From: Liolophura sinensis
Taxonomy: Eukaryota > Mollusca > Polyplacophora > Chitonida > Chitonidae
Reading direction: 5' to 3'
NCBI RefSeq assembly: GCF_032854445.1
Contig: NW_027018011.1
Span: 1 to 64,000, forward strand
DNA length: 64,000 nt
In this document: piece after piece, positions 33,212 through 45,306 of the stretch
Layout: each line of letters starts with the position of its first letter
Numbering within the stretch: the stretch's first letter is position 1
Made by a program: the position numbers and the translations under genes
Notes under the pieces: generated by a model
What the model was told of the DNA's origin: nothing
Database searches by the model: none
Seen by the model: the letters and a program-made list of their open reading frames with translations, nothing else

Positions 33212-36200
33212 GAAAAAATTCAAAAGTGGAAAAAATGTTCCAGTGTTGCTGGTAAGAGGCTAATTCGACGTATTTTGTAACGAGAAATCGAATGATGCAA
33301 TCCGCGTTGCTCTCCGACCAATACTTTTGGCTGTAGTGACAATTGAATGATTATTTATGTCATGATAACGTGCCCAGCAACGGCTCTTACTCCATGGAAA
33401 CCAGGGAAATTTGCAATTTTTCAACAGCTGCCAATGCCTGGCCCAATTCCGCTTCTTTTGGCACCTTATTAATGTGGGTCTGTGGTGAGTTGTACTTTTT
33501 ACAGCAGACTGTATCAAGTACCTTGTGTTTTTTATGTACAAATGGTCTGGTTTTTCTACACGTAGATAAAGACATTGAGATTGTCTTGGACTTAGAAGTA
33601 TGACATCTGCTGGGTGAGTTAAATGGGCTGAGCAAAAAGATTTGACGTCTTCTGGTCTACCGAAGGGCACATAAGTTATAGTCAAAAGTTGAATATAGTA
33701 ATGACCAGTCGCGATGGTACATAGGACAGTGTAGCCGATTTCAATTAACAAAAAGACCAGGCAAAAATGCAAAAGTGGAAAAACTGTTCCAGTGCTGCTG
33801 GTAAGAGGATAATCCGACGTATTTTGTGACGAGAAATCGAATGGTGCAATCCGCGTTGCTCTCCGACCAATACTTTTGGCTGTAGCGACAATTGAATGAT
33901 CATTTATGTCATAATCACGTGCCCAGCAACGGCTCTTACTCCATGGAAACCAGGAAAATTTGCAATTTTTCAACAGCTGCCGATGCCTGGCTCAATTCCG
34001 CTTCTTTTGGCACCTTATTAATGTGGGTCTGTGGTCAGTTGTACTTTTTACAGCAGACTGTATCAAGTACCTTGTGTTTTTTATGTACAAAAGGTCTGGG
34101 TTTTCTACACGTAGATAAAGACATTGAAATTGTCTTGGACTTAGAAGTAAGACAATTGCTGGGTGAGTTAAATGGGCTGAGCCAAAAGATTTGACGTCTG
34201 CTGGGCTACCGAAGGGCACATAACTTATAGTCAAAAGTTGAATATAGTAATGACCAGTCGCGATGGTACATAGGACAGTGTAGCCGATTTCAACTAACAA
34301 AAAGACCAGGCAAAAATGCAAAAGTGGAAAAACTGTTCCAGTGCTGCTGGTAAGAGGATAATCCGACGTATTTTGTGACGAGAAATCGAATGATGCAAAC
34401 CGCGTTGCTCTCCGACCAATGCTTTTGGCTGTAGTGACAATTGAATGATCATTGATGCCATCATCACGTGCCCAGCAACGGCTCTTACTCCATGGAAACC
34501 AGGGAAATTTGCAATTTTTCAACAGCTGCCGATGCCTGGCCCAATTCCGCTTCTTTTGGCACCTTATTAATGTGGGTCTGTGGTCAGTTGTACTTTTTAC
34601 AGCAGACTGTATCAAGTACCTTGTGTTTTTTATGTACAAAAGGTCTGGTTTTTCTACACGTAGATAAAGACATTGAGATTGTCTTGGACTTAGAAGTAAG
34701 ACAATTGCTGGGTGAGTTAAATGGGCTGAGCCAAAAGATTTGACGTCTTCTGGGCTACAGAAAAGCACATAACTTATAGTCAAAAGTTGAATATAGTAAT
34801 GACCAGTCGCGATGGTACATAGGACAGTGTAGCCGATTTCAATTAACAAAAAGACCAGGCAAAAATTCAAAAGTGGAAAAAATGTTCCAGTGTTGCTGGT
34901 AAGAGGCTAATCCGACGTATTTTGTAACGAGAAATCGAATGATGCAATGCGCGTTGCTCTCCGACCAATACTTTTGGCTGTAGTGACAATTGAATGATCA
35001 TTTATGTCATAATAACGTGCCCAGCAACGGCTCTTACTCCATGGAAACCAGGGAAATTTGCAATTTTTCAACAGCTGCCGATTCCTGGCCCAATTCCGCA
35101 TCTTTTGGCACCTTACTGAAGTGGGTCAGTATTCAGTTGTACTTTTTACAGCAGACTGTATAAAGTACCTTGTGTTTTTCATGTACAAATGGTGTGGTTT
35201 TTCTACACGTAGATAAAGACATTGAGATTGTCTTGGACTTAGAAGTAAGACAATTGCTGGGTGAGTTAAATGCTCTTCGCCAAAAGATTTGAGGTCTGCT
35301 GGGCTACCGAAGGGCACATAACTTATAGTCAAAAGTTGAATATAGTAATGACCAGTCGCGATGGTACATAGGACAGTGTAGCCGATTTCAATTAACAAAA
35401 AGACCAGGCAAAAATGCAAAAGTGGAAAAACTGTTCCAGTGCTGCTGGTAAGAGGATAATCCGACGTATTTTGTGACGAGAAATCGAATGGTGCAAACCG
35501 CGTTGCTCTCCGACCAATACATTTGGCTGTAGCGACAATTGAATGATCATTTATGTCATAATCACGTGCCCAGCAACGGCTCTTACTCCATGGAAACCAG
35601 GAAAATTTGCAATTTTTCAACAGTTGCCGATGCCTGGCTCAATTCCGCTTCTTTTGGCACCTTATTAATGTGAGTCTGTGGTCAGTTGTACTTTTTACAG
35701 CAGACTGTATCAAGTACCTTGTGTTTTTTATGTACAAAAGGTCTGGTTTTTCTACACGTAGATAAAGACATTGAAATTGTCTTGGACTTAGAAGTAAGAC
35801 AATTGCTGGGTGAGTTAAATGGGCTGAGCCAAAACATTTGACGTCTTCTGGGCTACAGAAAAGCACATAACTTATAGTCAAAAGTTTAATATAGTAATGA
35901 ACAGTCGCGATGGTACATAGGACAGTGTAGCCGATTTCAATTAACAAAAAGACCAGGCAAAAATGCAAAAGTGGAAAAACTGTTCCAGTGCTGCTGGTAA
36001 GAGGATAATCCGACGTATTTTGTGACGAGAAATCGAATGGTGCAAACCGTGTTGCTCTCCGACCAATGCTTTTGGCTGTAGCGACAATTGAATGATCATT
36101 GATGCCATCATCACGTGGCCAGCAACGGCTCTTACTCCATGGAAACCAGGGAAATTTGCAATTTTTCAACAGCTGCCGATGCCTGGCCCAATTCCGCTTC

Positions 36201-36505
36201 TTTTGGCACCTTATTAATGTGGGTCTGTGGTCAGTTGTACTTTTTACAGCAGACTGTATCAAGTACCTTGTGTTTTTTATGTACAAAAGGTCTGGTTTTT
36301 CTACACGTAGATAAAGACATTGAGATTGTCTTGGACTTAGAAGTAAGACAATTGCTGGGTGAGTTAAATGGGCTGAGCCAAAAGATTTGACGTCTTCTGG
36401 GCTACAGAAAAGCACATAACTTATAGTCAAAAGTTGAATATAGTAATGAACAGTCGCGATGGTACAGAGTACAGTGTAGCCGATTTCAATTAACAAAAAG
36501 ACCGG
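33212..36505 (+). repeat. C-B-A triplets, two copies (U62-U67)
   Basis: Units start at 33212 (C/A mosaic), 33761 (B), 34310 (A), 34859 (C), 35408 (B) and 35957 (A); each triplet is 1647 bp. U62 is C on the left (ggaaaaaattc, taattcgacg, tcatgataacg) but A on the right (ttccgcttc, ctgtggtgagttg, gacatctgctgg, cttctggtctaccg). U65 is a plain C unit. U66 and U67 carry gtttaatatag and accgtgttgctc, variants that reappear in U76-U78. Confidence 0.89.
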
Positions 36506-38716
36506 GAAAAAATTCAAAAGTGGAAAAAATGTTCCAGTGTTGCTGGTAAGAGGCTAATTCGACGTATTTTGTAACGAGAAATCGAATGATGCAATCCGCG
36601 TTGCTCTCCGACCAATACTTTTGGCTGTAGTGACAATTGAATGATTATTTATGTCATGATAACGTGCCCAGCAACGGCTCTTACTTCATGGAAACCAGGG
36701 AAATTTGCAATTTTTCAACAGCTAACGATGCCTGGCCCAATTCCGCATCTTTTGGCACCTTACTGAAGTGGGTCATTGTTCAGTTGTACTTTTTACAGCA
36801 GACTGTATCAAGTACCTTGTGTTTTTCATGTACAAATGGTCTGGTTTTTCTACACGTAAATAAAGACATTGAGATTGTCTTGGACTTAGAAGTAAGACAA
36901 TTGCTGGGTGAGTTAAATGCGCTTCGCCAAAAGCTTTGAGGTCTTCTGGGCTACCGAAGGGCACAGAACTTATAGTCAAAAGTTGAATATAGTAATGACC
37001 AGTCGCGATGGTACATAGTACAGTGTACCCGATTTCAATTAACAAAAAGACCAAGCAAAAATGCAAAAGTGGAAAAACTGTTCCAGTGTTGCTGGTAAGA
37101 GGCTAATCCGACGTATTTTGTGACGAGAAATCGAATGGTGGCTACCGCGTTGCTCTCCGACCAATGCTTTTGGCTGTAGCGACAATTGAATGATCATTGA
37201 TGCCATCATCACGTGCCCAGCAACGGCTCTTACTCCATGGAAACCAGGGAAATTTGCAATTTTTCAACAGCTGCCGATGCCTGGCCCAATTCCGCTTCTT
37301 TTGGCACCTTATTAATGTGGGTCTGTGGTCAGTTGTACTTTTTACAGCAGACTGTATCAAGTACCTTGTGTTTTTTATGTACAAATGGTCTGGTTTTTCT
37401 ACACGTAGATAAAGACATTGAGATTGTCTTGGACTTAGAAGTAAGACAATTGCTGGGTGAGTTAAATGGGCTTAGCCCAAAGATTTGACGTCTTCTGGTC
37501 TACCGAAGGGCACATAAGTTATAGTCAAAAGTTGAATATAGTAATGACCAGTCGCGATGGTACAGAGTACAGTGTAGCCGATTTCAATTAACAAAAAGAC
37601 CAGGCAAAAATGCAAAAGTGGAAAAACTGTTCCAGTGCTGCTGGTAAGAGGATAATCCGACGTATTTTGTGACGAGAAATCGAATGGTGCAATCTGCGTT
37701 GCTCTCCGACCAATCTGCGTTGCTCTCCGACCAATCCGCCCAGCGACAATTGATTGATCATTTATGTCATAATCACGTGCCCAGCAACGGCTCTTACTCC
37801 ATGGAAACCAGGAAAATTTGCAATTTTTCAACAGTTGCCGATGCCTGGCTCAATTCCGCTTCTTTTGGCACCTTATTAATGTGGGTCTGTGGTCAGTTGT
37901 ACTTTTTACAGCAGACTGTATCAAGTACCTTGTGTTTTTTATGTACAAATGGTGTGCTTTTTCTACACGTAGATAAAGACATTGAGATTGTCTTGGACTT
38001 AGAAGTAAGACAATTGCTGGGTGAGTTAAATGCTCTTCGCCAAAAGATTTGAGGTCTGCTGGGCTACCGAAGGGCACATAACTTATAGTCAAAAGTTGAA
38101 TATAGTAATGACCAGTCGCGATGGTACATAGTACAGTGTAGCCGATTTCAATTAACAAAAAGACCAGGCAAAAATGCAAAAGTGGAAAAACTGTTCCAGT
38201 GCTGCTGGTAAGAGGATAATCCGACGTATTTTGTGACGAGAAATCGAATGGTGCAAACCGCGTTGCTCTCCGACCAATGCTTTTGGCTGTAGCGACAATT
38301 GAATGATCATTGATGCCATCATCACGTGCCCAGCAACGGCTCTTACTCCATGGAAACCAGGGAAATTTGCAATTTTTCAACAGCTGCCGATGCCTGGCCC
38401 AATTCCGCTTCTTTTGGCACCTTATTAATGTGGGTCTGTGGTCAGTTGTACTTTTTACAGCAGACTGTATCAAGTACCTTGTGTTTTTTATGTACAAAAG
38501 GTCTGGTTTTTCTACACGTAGATAAAGACATTGAGATTGTCTTGGACTTAGAAGTAAGACAATTGCTGGGTGAGTTAAATGGGCTGAGCCAAAAGATTTG
38601 ACGTCTTCTGGGCTACAGAAAAGCACATAACTTATAGTCAAAAGTTGAATATAGTAATGAACAGTCGCGATGGTACAGAGTACAGTGTAGCCGATTTCAA
38701 TTAACAAAAAGACCGG
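36506..38716 (+). repeat. Units U68-U71 (C-A-B-A)
   Basis: Units start at 36506 (C), 37055 (A), 37604 (B) and 38168 (A). U68 has tcatgataacg, cagctaacgatgcc and aagggcacagaac. U69 follows gaccaagcaaaa and has ggtggctaccgcg. The pair U68-U69 is very similar to U98-U99 at 52997. U70-U71 resemble U96-U97 at 51899 (shared gcaatctgcgttgctc, aaatggtgtgc and gatttgaggtctgctgg). This indicates a segment shared over about 14-16 kb. Confidence 0.88.
37604..38167 (+). repeat. Unit U70 with local 21-bp duplication (564 bp)
   Basis: A 21-bp segment beginning aatctgcgttgctctcc occurs at 37691 and again at 37712. It is followed by aatccgcccagcgac, so ccgccc replaces the usual acttttggctgt. Adding 21 bp and losing a net 6 bp gives the observed excess of 15 bp over 549. 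U96 carries the same gcaatctgcg variant without the duplication and probably shows the state before the event. Confidence 0.93.
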
Positions 38717-41461
38717 GAAAAAATTCAAAAGTGGAAAAAATATTCCAGTGTTGCTGGTAAGAGGCTAATTCGACGTATTTTGTAACGAGAAATCGAATGA
38801 TGCAATCCGCGTTGCTCTCCGACCAATACTTTTGGCTGTAGTGACAATTGAATGATTATTTATGTCTTGATAACGTGCCCAGCAACGGCTCTTACTTCAT
38901 GGAAACCAGGGAAATTTGCAATTTTTAAACAGCTGACGATGCCTGGCCCATTCCGCATCTTTTGCACCTTACTGAAGTGGGTCAGTGTTCAGTTGTACTT
39001 TTTACAGCAGACTGTATCAAGTACCTTGTGTTTTTCATGTACAAATGGTCTGGTTTTTCTACACGTAAATAAAGACATTGAGCTTGTCTTGGACTTAGAC
39101 GTAAGACAATTGCTGGGTGAGTTAAATGCGCTTCGCCAAAAGCTTTGAGGTCTTCTGGGCTACCGAAGGGCACATAACTTATAGTCAAAAGTTGAATATA
39201 GTAATGACCAGTCGCGATGGTACAGAGTACAGTGTACCCGATTTCAATTAACAAAAAGACCAGGCAAAAATGCAAAAGTGGAAAAACTGTTCCAGTGTTG
39301 CTGGTAAGAGGCTAATCCGACGTATTTTGTGACGAGAAATCGAATGGTGGAAACCGCGTTGCTCTCCGACCAATGCTTTTGGCTGTAGCGACAATTCAAT
39401 GATCATTGATGCCATCATCACGTGCCCAGCAACGGCTCTTACTCCATGGAAACCAGGGAAATTTGCAATTTTTCAAACAGCTGCCGATGCCTGGCCCAAT
39501 TCCGCTTCTTTTGGCACCTTATTAATGTGGGTCTGTGGTCAGTTGTACTTTTTACAGCAGACTGTATCAAGTACCTTGTGTTTTTTATGTACAAATGGTC
39601 TGGTTTTTCTACACGTAGATAAAGACATTGAGATTGTCTTGGACTTAGAAGTAAGACATCTGCTGGGTGAGTTAAATGGGCTTAGCCCAAAGATTTGACG
39701 TCTTCTGGTCTACCGAAGGGCACATAAGTTATAGTCAAAAGTTGAATATAGTAATGACCAGTCGCGATGGTACATAGGACAGTGTAGCCGATTTCAATTA
39801 ACAAAAAGACCAGGCAAAAATGCAAAAGTGGAAAAACTGTTCCAGTGCTGCTGGTAAGAGGATAATCCGACGTATTTTGTGACGAGAAATCGAATGGTGC
39901 AATCCGCGTTGCTCTCCGACCAATACTTTTGGCTGTAGCGACAATTGAATGATCATTTATGTCATAATCACGTGCCCAGCAACGGCTCTTACTCCATGGA
40001 AACCAGGAAAATTTGCAATTTTTCAACAGTTGCCGATGCCTGGCTCAATTCCGCTTCTTTTGGCACCTTATTAATGTGGGTCTGTTGTCAGTTGTACTTT
40101 TTACAGCAGACTGTATCAAGTACCTTGTGTTTTTTATGTACAAAAGGTCTGGTTTTTCTACACGTAGATAAAGACATTGAGATTGTCTTGGACTTAGAAG
40201 TAAGACAATTGCTGGGTGAGTTAAATGGGCTTAGCCCAAAGATTTGACGTCTTCTGGGCTACAGAAAAGCACATAATTTATTGTCAAAAGTTGAATATAG
40301 TAATGAACAGTCGCGATGGTACAGAGTACAGTGTAGCCGATTTCAATTAACAAAAAGACCGGGAAAAAATTCAAAAGTGGAAAAAATGTTCCAGTGTTGC
40401 TGGTAAGAGGCTAATTCGACGTATTTTGTAACGAGAAATCGAATGATGCAATCCGCGTTGCTCTCCGACCAATACTTTTGGCTGTAGTGACAATTGAATG
40501 ATCATCGATGTCATAATAACGTGCCCAGCAACGGCTCTTACTCCATGGAAACCAGGGAAATTTGCAATTTTTCAACAGCTGCCGATGCCTGGCCCAATTC
40601 CGCATCTTTTGGCACCTTACTGAAGTGGGTCAGTATTCAGTTGTACTTTTTACAGCAGACTGTATCAAGTACCTTGTGTTTTTCATGTACAAATGGTCTG
40701 GTTTTTCTACACGTAAATAAAGACATTGAGATTGTCTTGGACTTAGAAGTAAGACAATTGCTGGGTGAGTTAAATGCTCTTCGCCAAAAGATTTGAGGTC
40801 TGCTGGGCTACCGAAGGGCACATAACTTATAGTCAAAAGTTGAATATAGTAATGACCAGTCGCGATGGTACATAGGACAGTGTAGCCGATTTCAATTAAC
40901 AAAAAGACCAGGCAAAAATGCAAAAAGTAGAAAAACTGTTCCAGTGCTGCTGGTAAGAGACTAATCCGACGTATTTTGTGACGAGAAATCGAATGGTGCA
41001 AACCGCGTTGCTCTCCGACCAATACTTTTGGCTGTAGTGACAATTGAATGATCATTGATGTCATAATCACGTGCCCAGCAACGGCTCTTACTCCATGGAA
41101 ACCAGGGAAATTTGCAATTTTTCAACAGTTGCCGATGCCTGGCTCAATTCCGCATCTTTTGGCACCTTATTAATGTGGGTCAGTGTTCAGTTGTACTTTT
41201 TACAGCAGACTGTATCAAGTACCTTGTGTTTTTTATGTACAAAAGGTCTGGTTTTTCTACACGTAGATAAAGACATTGAAATTGTCTTGGACTTAGAAGT
41301 AAGACAATTGCTGGGTGAGTTAAATGGGCTGAGCCAAAAGATTTGACGTCTTCTGGGCTACAGAAAAGCACATAACTTATAGTCAAAAGTTTAATATAGT
41401 AATGAACAGTCGCGATGGTACATAGGACAGTGTAGCCGATTTCAATTAACAAAAAGACCAG
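38717..41461 (+). repeat. 5-unit C-A-B-C-D HOR, copy a (U72-U76)
   Basis: Units start at 38717 (C), 39264 (A), 39814 (B), 40363 (C) and 40912 (D). The first C is marked by tgtcttgataacg and gacgtaagacaattg with gctttgaggtctt, and the second C by tcataataacg and gatttgaggtctgc. D is marked by gcaaaaagtagaaaaactg and gagactaatcc. This D (U76) has a right half (gaaattgtcttgg, gctgagccaaaag, gtttaatatag) taken from a U66-like B unit, so it is mosaic. U72 is 547 bp (gcccattccgc, cttttgcacc) and U73 is 550 bp (tttcaaacagc). Confidence 0.9.
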
Positions 41462-42559
41462 GCAAAAATGCAAAAGTGGAAAAACTGTTCCAGTGCTGCT
41501 GGTAAGAGGATAATCCGACGTATTTTGTGACGAGAAATCGAATGGTGCAAACCGTGTTGCTCTCCGACCAATGCTTTTGGCTGTAGCGACAATTGAATGA
41601 TCATTGATGCCATCATCACGTGGCCAGCAACGGCTCTTACTCCATGGAAACCAGGAAAATTTGCAATTTTTCAACAGCTGCCGATGCCTGGCTCAATTCC
41701 GCTTCTTTTGGCACCTTATTAATGTGGGTCTGTGGTCAGTTGTACTTTTTACAGCAGACTGTATCAAGTACCTTGTGTTTTTTATGTACAAAAGGTCTGG
41801 TTTTTCTACACGTAGATAAAGACATTGAAATTGTCTTGGACTTAGAAGTAAGACAATTGCTGGGTGAGTTAAATGGGCTGAGCCAAAAGATTTGACGTCT
41901 TCTGGGCTACAGAAAAGCACATAACTTATAGTTAAAAGTTTAATATAGTAATGAACAGTCGCGATGGTACATAGGACAGTGTAGCCGATTTCAATTAACA
42001 AAAAGACCAGGCAAAAATGCAAAAGTGGAAAAACTGTTCCAGTGCTGCTGGTAAGAGGATAATCCGACGTATTTTGTGACGAGAAATCGAATGGTGCAAA
42101 CCGTGTTGCTCTCCGACCAATGCTTTTGGCTGTAGCGACAATTGAATGATCATTGATGCCATCATCACGTGGCCAGCAACGGCTCTTACTCCATGGAAAC
42201 CAGGGAAATTTGCAATTTTTTAACAGCTGCCGATGCCTGGCCCAATTCCGCTTCTTTTGGCACCTTATTAATGTGGGTCTGTGGTCAGTTGTACTTTTTA
42301 CAGCAGACTGTATCAAGTACCTTGTGTTTTTTATGTACAAAAGGTCTGGTTTTTCTACACGTAGATAAAGACATTGAGATTGTCTTGGACTTAGAAGTAA
42401 GACAATTGCTGGGTGAGTTAAATGGGCTGAGCCAAAAGATTTGACGTCTTCTGGGCTACAGAAAAGCACATAACTTATAGTCAAAAGTTGAATATAGTAA
42501 TGAACAGTCGCGATGGTACAGAGTACAGTGTAGCCGATTTCAATTAACAAAAAGACCGG
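41462..42559 (+). repeat. A-A pair (U77-U78)
   Basis: Two consecutive A-type units start at 41462 and 42011, 549 bp each. Both have accgtgttgctc, ccatcatcacgtggcc and ccaatgc, as in U67. U77 has a B-like right part (caggaaaatttgc, ggctcaattcc, gttaaaagtttaatatag), while U78 is A throughout. They separate two C-A-B-C-D copies. Confidence 0.9.
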
Positions 42560-45306
42560 GAAAAAATTCAAAAGTGGAAAAAATGTTCCAGTGTTGCTGG
42601 TAAGAGGCTAATTCGACGTATTTTGTAACGAGAAATCGAATGATGCAATCCGCGTTGCTCTCCGACCAATACTTTTGGCTGTAGTGACAATTGAATGATT
42701 ATTTATGTCTTGATAACGTGCCCAGCAACGGCTCTTACTTCATGGAAACCAGGGAAATTTGCAATTTTTCAACAGCTGACGATGCCTGGCCCAATTCCGC
42801 ATCTTTTGGCACCTTACTGAAGTGGGTCAGTGTTCAGTTGTACTTTTTACAGCAGACTGTATCAAGTACCTTGTGTTTTTCATGTACAAATGGTCTGGTT
42901 TTTCTACACGTAAATAAAGACATTGAGATTGTCTTGGACTTAGACGTAAGACAATTGCTGGGTGAGTTAAATGCGCTTCGCCAAAAGCTTTGAGGTCTTC
43001 TGGGCTACCGAAGGGCACATAACTTATAGTCAAAAGTTGAATATAGTAATGACCAGTCGCGATGGTACAGAGTACAGTGTACCCGATTTCAATTAACAAA
43101 AAGACCAGGCAAAAATGCAAAAGTGGAAAAACTGTTCCAGTGTTGCTGGTAAGAGGCTAATCCGACGTATTTTGTGACGAGAAATCGAATGGTGGAAACC
43201 GCGTTGCTCTCCGACCAATGCTTTTGGCTGTAGCGACAATTCAATGATCATTGATGCCATCATCACGTGCCCAGCAACGGCTCTTACTCCATGGAAACCA
43301 GGGAAATTTGCAATTTTTCAACAGCTGCCGATGCCTGGCCCAATTCCGCTTCTTTTGGCACCTTATTAATGTGGGTCTGTGGTCAGTTGTACTTTTTACA
43401 GCAGACTGTATCAAGTACCTTTTGTTTTTTATGTACAAATGGTCTGGTTTTTCTACACGTAGATAAAGACATTGAGATTGTCTTGGACTTAGAAGTAAGA
43501 CATCTGCTGGGTGAGTTAAATGGGCTTAGCCCAAAGATTTGACGTCTTCTGGTCTACCGAAGGGCACATAAGTTATAGTCAAAAGTTGAATATAGTAATG
43601 ACCAGTCGCGATGGTACATAGGACAGTGTAGCCGATTTCAATTAACAAAAAGACCAGGCAAAAATGCAAAAGTGGAAAAACTGTTCCAGTGCTGCTGGTA
43701 AGAGGATAATCCGACGTATTTTGTGACGAGAAATCGAATGGTGCAATCCGCGTTGCTCTCCGACCAATACTTTTGGCTGTAGCGACAAATGAATGATCAT
43801 TTATGTCATAATCACGTGCCCAGCAACGGCTCTTACTCCATGGAAACCAGGAAAATTTGCAATTTTTCAACAGTTGCCGATGCCTGGCTCAATTCCGCTT
43901 CTTTTGGCACCTTATTAATGTGGGTCTGTTGTCAGTTGTACTTTTTACAGCAGACTGTATCAAGTACCTTGTGTTTTTTATGTACAAAAGGTCTGGTTTT
44001 TCTACACGTAGATAAAGACATTGAGATTGTCTTGGACTTAGAAGTAAGACAATTGCTGGGTGAGTTAAATGGGCTTAGCCCAAAGATTTGACGTCTTCTG
44101 GGCTACAGAAAAGCACATAATTTATTGTCAAAAGTTGAATATAGTAATGAACAGTCGCGATGGTACAGAGTACAGTGTAGCCGATTTCAATTAACAAAAA
44201 GACCGGGAAAAAATTCAAAAGTGGAAAAAATGTTCCAGTGTTGCTGGTAAGAGGCTAATTCGACGTATTTTGTAACGAGAAATCGAATGATGCAATCCGC
44301 GTTGCTCTCCGACCAATACTTTTGGCTGTAGTGACAATTGAATGATCATTTATGTCATAATAACGTGCCCAGCAACGGCTCTTACTCCATGGAAACCAGG
44401 GAAATTTGCAATTTTTCAACAGCTGCCGATGCCTGGCCCAATTCCGCATCTTTTGGCACCTTACTGAAGTGGGTCAGTATTTAGTTGTACTTTTTACAGC
44501 AGACTGTATCAAGTACCTTGTGTTTTTCATGTACAAATGGTCTGGTTTTTCTACACGTAAATAAAGACATTGAGATTGTCTTGGACTTAGAAGTAAGACA
44601 ATTGCTGGGTGAGTTAAATGCTCTTCGCCAAAAGATTTGAGGTCTGCTGGGCTACCGAAGGGCACATAACTTATAGTCAAAAGTTGAATATAGTAATGAC
44701 CAGTCGCGATGGTACATAGGACAGTGTAGCCGATTTCAATTAACAAAAAGACCAGGCAAAAATGCAAAAAGTAGAAAAAACTGTTCCAGTGCTGCTGGTA
44801 AGAGACTAATCCGACGTATTTTGTGACGAGAAATCGAATGGTGCAAACCGCGTTGCTCTCCGACCAATACTTTTGGCTGTAGTGACAATTGAATGATCAT
44901 TGATGTCATAATCAAGTGCCCAGCAACGGCTCTTACTCCATGGAAACCAGGGAAATTTGCAATTTTTCAACAGTTGCCGATGCCTGGCTCAATTCCGCTT
45001 CTTTTGGCACCTTATTAATGTGGGTCTGTGGTCAGTTGTACTTTTTACAGCAGACTGTATCAAGTACCTTGTGTTTTTTATGTACAAATGGTCTGGTTTT
45101 TCTACACGTAGTTAAAGACATTGAGATTGTCTTGGACTTAGAAGTAAGACAATTGCTGGGTGAGTTAAATGGGCTTAGCCAAAAGATTTGACGTCTTCTG
45201 GGCTACAGAAAAGCACATAACTTATAGTCAAAAGTTGAATATAGTAATGACCAGTCGCGATGGTACAGAGTACAGTGTAGCCGATTTCAATTAACAAAAA
45301 GACCAG
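42560..45306 (+). repeat. 5-unit C-A-B-C-D HOR, copy b (U79-U83)
   Basis: Units start at 42560 (C), 43109 (A), 43658 (B), 44207 (C) and 44756 (D). The first C again has tgtcttgataacg. A has gtaccttttgtttttt, and B has gcgacaaatgaatgatc with ctgttgtcagttg. D has the longer tagaaaaaactg (unit length 551 bp), aatcaagtgcc and cacgtagttaaag. The last four units (43109-45306) are also the first copy of the A-B-C-D HOR that follows. Confidence 0.92.

Noticed and set aside
32381-33223. Long minus-strand open reading frames (up to 292 codons) as genes
   Set aside because: They begin and end at unit-type-specific stop sites, recur in the same phase in many units, read across unit borders and match no protein I recognise. 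They are explained by a repeat unit divisible by three.
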